This document shows, one piece after another, positions 45,805 to 53,699 of a DNA stretch of 64,000 bases. Each line of letters begins with the position of its first letter. The stretch's first letter is position 1. The DNA comes from Paradesertivirga mongoliensis (lineage in GTDB: Bacteria; Bacteroidota; Bacteroidia; Sphingobacteriales; Sphingobacteriaceae): contig NZ_JAFMZO010000003.1 of assembly GCF_024436395.1 (NCBI RefSeq), positions 62,001 through 126,000 of the forward strand, written 5' to 3'. The position numbers were made by a program, and so were the translations under genes. The notes beneath the pieces were generated by a model. The model worked only from the letters and a program-made list of their open reading frames with translations, ran no database searches and was not told the origin of the DNA.

Positions 45805-46719
45805 ATGCATACTACCTTTACAGTGTTTATGGTAAGGCCCGTAAACTTTGCTTTTAATCAGCAAACTGCTAAAAGCAATGCTTTTCAAGATGTTAAAACC
45901 CAAGAATTAAACTTGCATGACCAGGCTCTCAAAGAATTTGATCAGTTTGTAAAAGTGCTTAGAGATAATGATGTAAATGTTATTGTTATAGACGACAAGC
46001 CAGATCCGCATACACCAGATTCAATCTTTCCTAACAATTGGATATCTACGCATAGTGATGGCAAAGTATTTATCTATCCAATGGAAGCCAGTAACCGGAG
46101 AAATGAAAGAAGGCCCGAAATACTGGAAGAGCTCAGGAACAGATTTAGAATTGAAAGCGAAATAGATTTAACCTTTCTCGAATCGGAAGGAAAGTACCTT
46201 GAAGGTACCGGAAGTATGGTTCTTGACCGTCAGAATAAATTAGCCTACGCCTGCATCTCGCCGAGAACAGATAAGAAAGCTTTAACTATTTTTTGCGACC
46301 TGAGCGGATATAAACCAGTGGTTTTCCACGCCTTTGACAAGAGTGGCCAGGCAATTTATCACACCAACGTAATGATGTGCATAGGCGATCTTTTTGCCGT
46401 TATCTGCCTCGAGTCAATAACTAACGCTGACGAACGCGAACGAATAAGCAACCTGCTTCTGGCCTCGGGTAAAGAGATTATAGATATTTCATACGAACAG
46501 ATGCGGAAGTTTGCCGGAAATATGCTTCACTTAACAAACAGCAAAGGGCAGAGTCTTCTTGTGATGTCTCGGCAGGCGCATCTTTCTCTCTCAGCAACTC
46601 AGCAGCATATTATTGATCGCTACTGCAAAATTGTTTCTTCTCCCCTGTATACTATCGAAAGCGGCGGCGGCGGAAGCGCCCGTTGTATGATTGCTGAAAT
46701 TTACCTGGAGAATCGATAG
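45805..46719 (+). CDS. ctlX: Citrulline-utilisation hydrolase CtlX-like amidinotransferase-fold protein
   Basis: 304 residues, also of the guanidine-modifying superfamily. Conserved points are TVFMVRPVNFAFN, TPDSIFPNNWISTH, LEGTGSMVLDRQNKLAYAC, AIYHTNVMMCIGD and the C-terminal nucleophile in GGGGSARCMIAEI (C294). This matches the CtlX family, which is linked to citrulline breakdown. The position after arginine deiminase fits a pathway arginine to citrulline to further products. The start at 45805 (MHTTFTVFMV) is preferred over 45760, which would overlap the deiminase. Confidence 0.88.
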   Translation: MHTTFTVFMVRPVNFAFNQQTAKSNAFQDVKTQELNLHDQALKEFDQFVKVLRDNDVNVIVIDDKPDPHTPDSIFPNNWISTHSDGKVFIYPMEASNRRNERRPEILEELRNRFRIESEIDLTFLESEGKYLEGTGSMVLDRQNKLAYACISPRTDKKALTIFCDLSGYKPVVFHAFDKSGQAIYHTNVMMCIGDLFAVICLESITNADERERISNLLLASGKEIIDISYEQMRKFAGNMLHLTNSKGQSLLVMSRQAHLSLSATQQHIIDRYCKIVSSPLYTIESGGGGSARCMIAEIYLENR

Positions 46720-46863
46720 TTTATATATCCTGGAACCATCGTCTTTATAAAGCTAATCTTAGCCCTATTACAACAAAAGCACTATTCTGTAACAAAAAAT
46801 TCAAATAAAAAGAATAAGCTTATATTTCATTAAAAAAATCTCATTTTTGCCAAAATTTAATTA

Positions 46864-48249
46864 ATGCAGAGTTACGAAGAATTTATAGACCTCAGCGTTG
46901 GCTTTCCACAAGAAGGCTTTGAAGTTATTGATGATGAGTTATATTTCCACGACCTTAATCTGATGGAAATGATAGAAACCTACGGCACTCCATTACGGTT
47001 TACGTATGTTCCTCTTATCAGTAAAAAAATCCAGCAGGCTAAGCTCCTGTTTAAAAAAGCGATCGTGAACAACAACTATCGCGGCAGTTATAAATATTGT
47101 TACTGTACCAAAAGCTCGCATTTTAAACACGTAGTTGAAGAGGCGCTTAAAAACAATATCCACTTAGAAACATCTTCGGCCTTCGACATGCCAATGATCG
47201 ATGCACTTGAGAAGAAAGGAGTTTTAAGCAAAGACATTACCGTGATTTGTAATGGCTTTAAAACCTATCAATATAAACAGTATATCATCGATATGCTGCA
47301 TGACGGATTCTCGAACATCATCCCCGTTTTAGACAATAAAGAAGAATTCAATCTTTACGATGATGAGTTAGATATTCCCTGCAATCTCGGTATCCGGATA
47401 GCTGCTGAAGAGCAGCCTGATTCGCAGTTTTATACTTCCCGTCTGGGAATCAGGATGGAAGACATTCTTGATTTTTACAATAACAAGATTGCTACCAACG
47501 CCAACTTTAAGGTAGTATTACTGCATTTCTTTATCAATTCCGGGATCTCCGATACTCCTTATTACTGGAATGAGCTTGAAAAGTACGTTACGCTTTACTG
47601 CAAATTCAAGAAGATCAATCCTGATCTGACTACCCTTGATATTGGCGGCGGAATGCCATTTAAAGATTCGCTGGTATTTGATTTCGATTACGAATACATG
47701 GTAAATGAGATCGTAAAACGGATAAAAGAGATCTGCGCCGAGCACGATGTGGTTGAACCAGATATTATTACCGAGTTTGGTAAATATACTTGCGCTGAAG
47801 CTTCCGGAATTCTCTACAAAGTACTGGGAAGAAAGCAGCAAAACGACCGTGAGAAATGGCTGATGCTGGACGGTTCTTTCATTACCAATTTACCGGATGT
47901 CTGGGCTTTAAACCAGAAATACATTTTATTACCCATTAACAATTGGGATTCTGAATACGAACGTGTTAACCTTGGCGGGATAACCTGCGATGGGCAGGAT
48001 TATTACAGTCAGGAAGCACACATGAACAACGTGTTTATGCCTAAAACCCGTAAAGTTCAGTACGTAGGATTTTTCCATACAGGAGCTTACCAGGAAGTTT
48101 TAAGCGGCTATGGCGGGATACATCACTGCCTGCTGCCCTCGCCCAAACATGTAATTATTCGCCGTAACCGGGATGAGACGTTCAACTTTGAAGTGTTTGG
48201 AGAAGAACAAAATAGCAAACAGGTTTTAAAGATTTTAGGGTATACCTAG
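46864..48249 (+). CDS. speA: Arginine decarboxylase (short Bacteroidota form)
   Basis: 461 residues of the fold-III (alanine-racemase-like) PLP decarboxylases. The PLP lysine is in YKYCYCTKSSHFKHVVEEAL. Other blocks are HLETSSAFDMPMIDAL, VICNGFKT, SRLGIRMED, the glycine-rich DIGGGMPF, ITEFGKYTCAEASG and the C-terminal VGFFHTGAYQEVLSGYGG. It forms agmatine from arginine for polyamine synthesis. It is shorter than E. coli SpeA (about 660), the usual situation in Bacteroidota. It lies 144 nt downstream of ctlX on the same strand and may use its own promoter. Confidence 0.9.
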   Translation: MQSYEEFIDLSVGFPQEGFEVIDDELYFHDLNLMEMIETYGTPLRFTYVPLISKKIQQAKLLFKKAIVNNNYRGSYKYCYCTKSSHFKHVVEEALKNNIHLETSSAFDMPMIDALEKKGVLSKDITVICNGFKTYQYKQYIIDMLHDGFSNIIPVLDNKEEFNLYDDELDIPCNLGIRIAAEEQPDSQFYTSRLGIRMEDILDFYNNKIATNANFKVVLLHFFINSGISDTPYYWNELEKYVTLYCKFKKINPDLTTLDIGGGMPFKDSLVFDFDYEYMVNEIVKRIKEICAEHDVVEPDIITEFGKYTCAEASGILYKVLGRKQQNDREKWLMLDGSFITNLPDVWALNQKYILLPINNWDSEYERVNLGGITCDGQDYYSQEAHMNNVFMPKTRKVQYVGFFHTGAYQEVLSGYGGIHHCLLPSPKHVIIRRNRDETFNFEVFGEEQNSKQVLKILGYT

Positions 48250-48256
48250 GCTTGTT

Positions 48257-48293
48257 AGTCATCGGATGAATATGTGTACTTCATCCGATGACT
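48257..48293 (+). terminator. Hairpin after speA
   Basis: A perfect 14-bp stem (48257-48270 with 48280-48293) with a 9-nt loop starting 7 nt after the stop. No T run follows, so it may mainly protect or process the 3' end. Confidence 0.6.
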
Positions 48294-48315
48294 ATACCGG
48301 GCTTAAAAAACAAAA

Positions 48316-48342
48316 AACCGCCTCGAATTTCTCCGGGCGGTT
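48316..48342 (-). terminator. Terminator of the chaperone/usher-like operon
   Basis: A 7-bp GC-rich stem (48316-48322 with 48336-48342). Read on the minus strand it is followed by a long T-rich run (48302-48317), the right arrangement to end the leftward operon whose last gene stops at 48362. Confidence 0.75.
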
Positions 48343-48361
48343 CTCTTTTATGATAGGTTTG

Positions 48362-49180
48362 CTAATTTATATTCAACTCAAGCTCGGCCGCTTGCACCTC
48401 ATCTTTGCTTCCAAAATCTACAACACCGGTCAATTGATATTTCCCTTTTTCCAAGCTGGCTGGCAAGGTGAAAGTCATCTCCCTGGATCCGCCAGGTAAT
48501 ACGGTAAAGGCAGAAGGCTTTAACCGCTCTTTCTTCCCCGTTCCCAGATTCACGTACTCAATATATGCAGCGCAATCTAATATTGCATCGCCGGTGTTTT
48601 TAGTAAGGAGTGAAATCGACCTGTCGCCGGCTTTGTCGCCTTGAACTTGTTTTAAACTTACTATTTCGGCTTGTTTAAAGGTAACGTTTGGGGGTGTTTG
48701 AAAAATATGAACTACAAACTGAAAAGTTTCAAGAATACCCATACCAACGTCATTACTCCCTAAATTGCTGGCGTTTGCACGGTTTCTATCGAGTTTCAAC
48801 ATCAATGTCCCCCATTTTACTTTATTCGATTCCGGAAGGTTCGGCATCTCTAAGGTTACTTGAACATCCTGACTTTTCCCCGGCTCCAATTCGAAAAAAG
48901 AAGGGCTGGCACTAATATATTTCACCAATGAATTCGGACTTTCCCCGGCTTTCATCAATACTGATTTACCTGCGCTTCCCGGAGCAGAAAAATCGCCGAA
49001 CGTGATTACAAAAGACTCTTTTGATTTCGAATTATTAGTAACTTTTAAATTTTGAGACTTGAGGCTCCCCGGATTAACTTTATAGTAAAATCTGCTGGGT
49101 GCTACAGAAATATTCTGAGCTTTTAAACCAAAACTTAATAATAGAATTACTGCGAAAGAGCTTAAAAATTTAGTTGTCAT
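48362..49180 (-). CDS. PapD-like periplasmic chaperone (last gene of the usher-like operon)
   Basis: 272 residues with a signal peptide (MTTKFLSSFAVILLLSFGLKAQ). Two Ig-like beta-sandwich domains are visible. The first (about 22-155) has the fimbrial-chaperone style pattern NISVAPSRFYYKVNPG, LKVTNNSKSKESFVIT, SPSFFELEPGKSQDVQVTL and a WGTLMLKL strand. The second (about 165-272) has VTFKQAEIVSLKQVQG, ISLLTKNTGDAILDCAAYIE and REMTFTLPASLEKGKYQLTG. It lies 16 nt after the 997-residue outer-membrane protein gene. A role in folding or delivering the two secreted subunits is inferred from domain type and position. The start at 49180 is chosen over 49210 for its signal peptide. Confidence 0.75.
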   Translation of the reverse strand: MTTKFLSSFAVILLLSFGLKAQNISVAPSRFYYKVNPGSLKSQNLKVTNNSKSKESFVITFGDFSAPGSAGKSVLMKAGESPNSLVKYISASPSFFELEPGKSQDVQVTLEMPNLPESNKVKWGTLMLKLDRNRANASNLGSNDVGMGILETFQFVVHIFQTPPNVTFKQAEIVSLKQVQGDKAGDRSISLLTKNTGDAILDCAAYIEYVNLGTGKKERLKPSAFTVLPGGSREMTFTLPASLEKGKYQLTGVVDFGSKDEVQAAELELNIN

Positions 49181-49196
49181 ATAGATTGTTAGTGTA

Positions 49197-52190
49197 TTAA
49201 TTATTTTCAATTACGTTACCGTTCGAGTCGAACCTTTTAATGTTAATTTTTCTCTTCCTCTCTTTGATGAAGAAAGTTAAGTTGTAGATATCCGAAACGG
49301 TTATCATTTCAATAGTTGTAAGCTTTTGTTCAAGTTCAAAATTATCAGGCAAAGCATTTTCGTTAATACTTACCTGGTATACTCCGGCAGGCAAGCGTAT
49401 ACTAAAGCGTCCGTCTTTATCTGTCAGCGCTGTAAAAGTTTTACCTAATGAATCTAAAGCTGATACTCTGATCTTACTCAAATCAACTTTCTTATCAAAA
49501 TCAGCAGCAGTAGGATCTCTCTCTGCAACCAAAACACCAGTTAACTGTACGCCCTGGTTTAACGGCATCATCAGATCTTGGTTACCATCAATTTTAACTA
49601 CTTGTTCGCTCCCGGCAAAAAAACCGTCGCTCTCTGATAGCGGAACTATTTTAACGATGTAACTTCCTTTAGGCAAATTATTATAAGTTACTTTCCCCTG
49701 TTCGTTTGTAATAAAATGTTCTCCGTTGTCTCTTAAGCCCGAATAATTTGTGAGCGCCGTATCCTTAACAAGCGGCTTAATATTTACCAGAACATTTTTT
49801 AATCCCTGCTCATCTCTGTCCTGCTTGCCATTACCATTCAGATCTTTGAAAACAGCCACAGACAGCTTATGATACTTCCTGGCCGAAACCGGTACTCCGA
49901 TCCTCTTTTTTATACCTACACCAAAAAACAGGTTCGACATTACAATTGGCCTGTTTATATCATTAAAGTTGTTGGTGAAATTATTTTGATTAAGAAAAGG
50001 GTTGTTCCGTTGATTATTGTTCATATACTGTCCATAGAACTTAACCTCCAGCCCACGTTTAGGTACATAATATAACTCCGGACGCAAGCTAATCCTGTTT
50101 CTCCGATACAAAGTTTCGTAGCTATAAATCATGCTGGGCTCCAGGGTAAGGGCTCGCTTTATTAACCAGAACCTCATATTGGTATTAACAAAAATTGATT
50201 GGTTATTAATCTTTGAAGTGGCAAACAGCAATTGCTCGTAGGTTTGATAGGGCCCGTAGTAATATCTTAAGTTAGTTGTTAAGCCTTTATATCTGAAACT
50301 CGACCGAACCTGTGTGGTAAAATAAGGATCGATATCATAATCCAGCAACTTGTTATATGCACCGGCTACGGAAACAAAGAACCGCATATCGTTAGTGGCT
50401 TTTGGTCTGAAATCGAAACCCAGGCCATTTGATTCGGATCTGAGATTAAAAATTTCGGTATACATGTGCTGCGCCCGTAGCGCCACATTGTATTCTGCTT
50501 TATTGATATTGTATTTCAACTCATAACGCTCGGTTGTGCTTTCCCGCGAATTCAGCAATAGTCCTGTCGAGGAAAAATATTGCGGCTTTTGATCGAAGAT
50601 AAATGCACCGGCACTTAATGCACTCGACCTTCCCAGCCTGTATAACACATCAGCTCCAACACTTTTTATTCCGCGGTAGCCAATATTATACTCGCTCCCA
50701 AATGAGTTTGATAGGTTTAAGCTCAATTTATTGAACGTGCCGTTGTAATTTACTGCGTATGCAAAACCGTTTCTTTTCAATGGAGTCGTTCCGTCGTTAT
50801 AAACTTCGTTAGACAGAGCACTATTAATAATAACGCTTTGGTTGCGCGAAACCATGAATCGAACCTTATTGCTATATTGAGTTCCTTTTGTGTTGAGCAG
50901 CGAATTCTCATTAAACTGAATAAAGTTTTCGACATGGGTGGCACCTTTTCTAAATTCGTAACTCAGTCCGTAGTCCGACTTATTATACTGATTAAAAAAA
51001 CCCGGTCCTCTTAAATAAAAAGCACCCACGTTGTGTTTTTCTGTTAACTGGTATGTTCCTTTAATACCGCGGCCGGTAGGAGTGAAACCTAAGTTGGAAT
51101 TACCGTTTACATCCCCTATTTCCACGTTGGTACGCGGTGTAAAATATCCCACATAGTGCGAATTACCCAGATAAGGTGTATATGTATAAAAGTTATTGAT
51201 AAAGAAAGTCTGATACCTGTAGGTAAGACTACGATTCTTTTCAAGATTTGCATTACCATACAAACCCAAATTCAGCATTGTAGAGTTATCCAGGAAATTA
51301 TCGACATTGGCTTCGATCGTCAGGGGTAGTGAAAGAGAATGATACTCATGCAGCCTGGCTTCAGTCCCAGCTTTAATAAAATCAACAGTTCCCCGCCAGG
51401 TTCTGGCTAGCGATTTGTCGCCAGGTTGGTTCTGAACAGATATACGCAATGGGTAATAATCATTTTTAGCTAACTGCACGGCCTCAAAATCTTCTCTAAA
51501 AGCTTGCTGAACAGGTTTTTGCTTCTCAACCTTGAAATAAATTAATGTGTCGGTATTAACCGGCAACTTAACATTATAGAAAAAGATCTGAGTGTGATTG
51601 TTAATATTATCAAGCACCTTTAACCTTTTATCGGCGTTAAAATTTACTTTTATTTCTTCGGGAGCGTTGCCCATGTTCTGAAGCCGGATCGAAAAATGAG
51701 CAGTGTCACTCTCATCCAGGAAAAATATCTTGTTATAGGTTAAAGAAGCAGCCCACTTAGACTCCTTTTTTATATTCATGTACCAGATTGCTGATGCGAA
51801 CTGCATCTGATTCTCGGCAACTAAGGATGCATTGATAATGTGACTAATATTTCCGGTATTAATTTTTTTCGGAGCGAGATTAACCGGAATAAAAAGAGAA
51901 TCGTTAGGTGAAATTACATATTTGGTGGATCGTCTGCTCACATTCGACCATCCGTCGGGCGAGGTTAAGTGCAAATCGAAAGCTATCGCGGTAGCTGAAT
52001 TATTTCTTATTCTGAGCACATTAGATGATATGTCATGACTGCTGTGCTCGGTTCTTTTGTTGACGAATTCTACCTCAACTCCTCTTTTTCTACTAGCTTG
52101 TTGCGCATTTGAGAGAGACAAAGCAAACCCGATCAGGCTTACCTGTAAGAAAACTTGTCTAAGAATTTTATTGAGGATAGAGTTTCTCAT
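49197..52190 (-). CDS. Large outer-membrane protein, candidate usher-like secretion/assembly pore
   Basis: 997 residues. A signal peptide (about 1-30, LSLSNAQQ) precedes two or so Ig-like domains (about 35-250, NVLRIRNNSATAIAFDLHL, SPDGWSNVSRR). A long beta-barrel-like region follows (about 255-765) with alternating Tyr/Phe/Arg strands and an early TNVEIGDVNGNSNLGF / GRGIKGTYQL segment (about 350-380). The C-terminus has an SdrD-B-like unit with a Ca-loop-like DLNGNGKQDRDEQGL (about 782) and a second carboxypeptidase-regulatory-like unit (DKDGRFSIRLPAGVYQVSI). N-domains, barrel and two C-terminal beta units mirror an usher layout, but I see no definite usher signature. The start is 1 nt after the second subunit gene. 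Confidence 0.7.
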   Translation of the reverse strand: MRNSILNKILRQVFLQVSLIGFALSLSNAQQASRKRGVEVEFVNKRTEHSSHDISSNVLRIRNNSATAIAFDLHLTSPDGWSNVSRRSTKYVISPNDSLFIPVNLAPKKINTGNISHIINASLVAENQMQFASAIWYMNIKKESKWAASLTYNKIFFLDESDTAHFSIRLQNMGNAPEEIKVNFNADKRLKVLDNINNHTQIFFYNVKLPVNTDTLIYFKVEKQKPVQQAFREDFEAVQLAKNDYYPLRISVQNQPGDKSLARTWRGTVDFIKAGTEARLHEYHSLSLPLTIEANVDNFLDNSTMLNLGLYGNANLEKNRSLTYRYQTFFINNFYTYTPYLGNSHYVGYFTPRTNVEIGDVNGNSNLGFTPTGRGIKGTYQLTEKHNVGAFYLRGPGFFNQYNKSDYGLSYEFRKGATHVENFIQFNENSLLNTKGTQYSNKVRFMVSRNQSVIINSALSNEVYNDGTTPLKRNGFAYAVNYNGTFNKLSLNLSNSFGSEYNIGYRGIKSVGADVLYRLGRSSALSAGAFIFDQKPQYFSSTGLLLNSRESTTERYELKYNINKAEYNVALRAQHMYTEIFNLRSESNGLGFDFRPKATNDMRFFVSVAGAYNKLLDYDIDPYFTTQVRSSFRYKGLTTNLRYYYGPYQTYEQLLFATSKINNQSIFVNTNMRFWLIKRALTLEPSMIYSYETLYRRNRISLRPELYYVPKRGLEVKFYGQYMNNNQRNNPFLNQNNFTNNFNDINRPIVMSNLFFGVGIKKRIGVPVSARKYHKLSVAVFKDLNGNGKQDRDEQGLKNVLVNIKPLVKDTALTNYSGLRDNGEHFITNEQGKVTYNNLPKGSYIVKIVPLSESDGFFAGSEQVVKIDGNQDLMMPLNQGVQLTGVLVAERDPTAADFDKKVDLSKIRVSALDSLGKTFTALTDKDGRFSIRLPAGVYQVSINENALPDNFELEQKLTTIEMITVSDIYNLTFFIKERKRKINIKRFDSNGNVIENN

Positions 52191-52191
52191 G

Positions 52192-52758
52192 TTACAAATC
52201 TTGTATCAATACAAAATCTATTCTCAATGAATATGAGCCAGCTTTATAGGTTAAACCAGGAGTAGCTTTTAAGTCTACTTTAAATGAATAGCATTGCGGT
52301 TGTGTAGTGTATGATCCGGCTACGTTTGTACCAGAACTGGCACAGTTAACCGAAGCGTCGTTAGCTGCACTTCCAATCATATAAACCGGCGTTGCAATAT
52401 CTGTAAGGTTAAAAAATGAGGTTCCTGTTTGAGATGTGCCGGAAGCATTGTAAACTCTCGCCTGAAGAATACTAACCGGAATTGAAGAATTACCTGAGGT
52501 ACCATAACTGGTATTGACATCAAATAAACCACTTGCAGTAGTGGTAGTTCCCATGTAGAGATCCCATTCGGTGCCAACTGCATCTACTTTAAGAGTTACA
52601 AAGGATGGTATAACTATCCCTTTGTTGTACTTATCAATAGAGTCGAATACAAAATTGAGATTAGGACTTGTCTTTAATGCGAAGCTTACCGATTGTCCGG
52701 ATGCAGCCAGGTTTAGGAGCACAAGTGACAATGTCAGGATGAGAGCCGTTTTTTTCAC
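52192..52758 (-). CDS. Secreted pilin-like subunit B
   Basis: 188 residues from a GTG start (GTGAAAAAAACG). Signal peptide KKTALILTLSLVLLNLAASG, mature about 166 residues. It is rich in Ser/Thr/Gly/Asn with beta-strand pattern. Blocks are NLNFVFDSIDKYNKGIV, TLKVDAVGTEWDLYMG and the C-terminal AGSYSLRIDFVLIQDL. These blocks are shared with the upstream subunit A gene. Two Cys are present near the middle (NCAS, QPQC). The gene is separated from the outer-membrane protein gene by 1 nt. A structural role in a surface fibre is inferred. Confidence 0.7.
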   Translation of the reverse strand: MKKTALILTLSLVLLNLAASGQSVSFALKTSPNLNFVFDSIDKYNKGIVIPSFVTLKVDAVGTEWDLYMGTTTTASGLFDVNTSYGTSGNSSIPVSILQARVYNASGTSQTGTSFFNLTDIATPVYMIGSAANDASVNCASSGTNVAGSYTTQPQCYSFKVDLKATPGLTYKAGSYSLRIDFVLIQDL

Positions 52759-52805
52759 AGTTGTTCTCTGTTGTTGAGCGTTATAGAGAGTTATGAATGG
52801 AATGT

Positions 52806-52839
52806 ATGAGCAAATGATTAACAGGAATCATTTGCTCAT
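52806..52839 (-). promoter_or_regulatory. Intercistronic hairpin between the two subunit genes
   Basis: A perfect 13-bp inverted repeat (52806-52818 with 52827-52839) with an 8-nt loop, 10 nt after the stop of subunit A. On the operon strand it has no T run, so it looks more like an mRNA-processing or 3'-protection element than a full terminator. Confidence 0.65.
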
Positions 52840-52848
52840 TTTTGATAT

Positions 52849-53508
52849 CTACAAATCCTCTACCAGAGCGTAGACAACTTCCAGATAATAATAACCAGCT
52901 TGTGCAAAACCCGGTACACCTAACGCAACAGTTGAATTAGGGAAAGTAGCAGGAATACCTGGCTTTAACCTGTAGTGAATTCTGAACTGGTTAGTAGTAG
53001 GATTAGCAAGAGCTGATCCGGGTGCATACGACTGTGCCGCTGCTGTACCGATACGACCGGCAAGGAACTGAGTTGCTGCCGTTGGTACACCTGCTGCTAC
53101 ACCAGAGTTAGTCAATCCCTTTAAGCTAACAAATGAGTTAAAGTTATTGCCACCTGCGCTGGTGTTTGCTCTCACAGACTGAACCTCTAAAATCTCAGCA
53201 GGTAAAGTAGCTGTACCAGTTGTAGAATAAGCGTCTACCTGAACCCAGTTATCAGTGCTTGCATAAGCGAACAGATCCCATGCTACGGTAGCATCAACAT
53301 CAAGTCTGGTAGTGTTATACTTCACAATACCTTGTTGATAATCCGGAATCGATTTGAAAGAGAAATTAACGGTAGGATCATTAGTCATTGTAAGATTTAG
53401 TATTCCTTGCAGATCCATTGTTACATAAGAATACTCCTGATCACTTAGCTGGGCATACGACCCGGTAGCGATTCCAAAAAAAGCTAATAAGGTAAAAATT
53501 TTCTTCAT
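52849..53508 (-). CDS. Secreted pilin-like subunit A (first gene of the operon)
   Basis: 219 residues with a signal peptide (MKKIFTLLAFFGIATGSYAQ). The mature domain has TVNFSFKSIPDYQQGIV, TRLDVDATVAWDLFAYAS and the C-terminal AGYYYLEVVYALVEDL. Aligned by eye with subunit B, these blocks share the pattern NFxFxSIxxYxxGIV, WDL(F/Y), and AGxYxLxxxxxL(V/I)(E/Q)DL, so the two are paralogues. It is Ala/Thr-rich and has no Cys in the mature part. I start at ATG 53506-53508 because it gives the signal peptide. It is 90 nt upstream of subunit B. Confidence 0.7.
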   Translation of the reverse strand: MKKIFTLLAFFGIATGSYAQLSDQEYSYVTMDLQGILNLTMTNDPTVNFSFKSIPDYQQGIVKYNTTRLDVDATVAWDLFAYASTDNWVQVDAYSTTGTATLPAEILEVQSVRANTSAGGNNFNSFVSLKGLTNSGVAAGVPTAATQFLAGRIGTAAAQSYAPGSALANPTTNQFRIHYRLKPGIPATFPNSTVALGVPGFAQAGYYYLEVVYALVEDL

Positions 53509-53699
53509 TTTATTAATTTGGTTGATATCATTAAGTTCCTTGTTACTTAAAAAATGCATTTCAGGTTACATTTTTATTACAAAGGCACTTAAATATTGCA
53601 GCATAGCTTATTTTTTTAATGCGTAAGACAATGCTTTTAACCCAAATTAATATAGCCCCCCAATTGGATCAGGAACCAGGGAGGGTAAGAATCAGGAGT

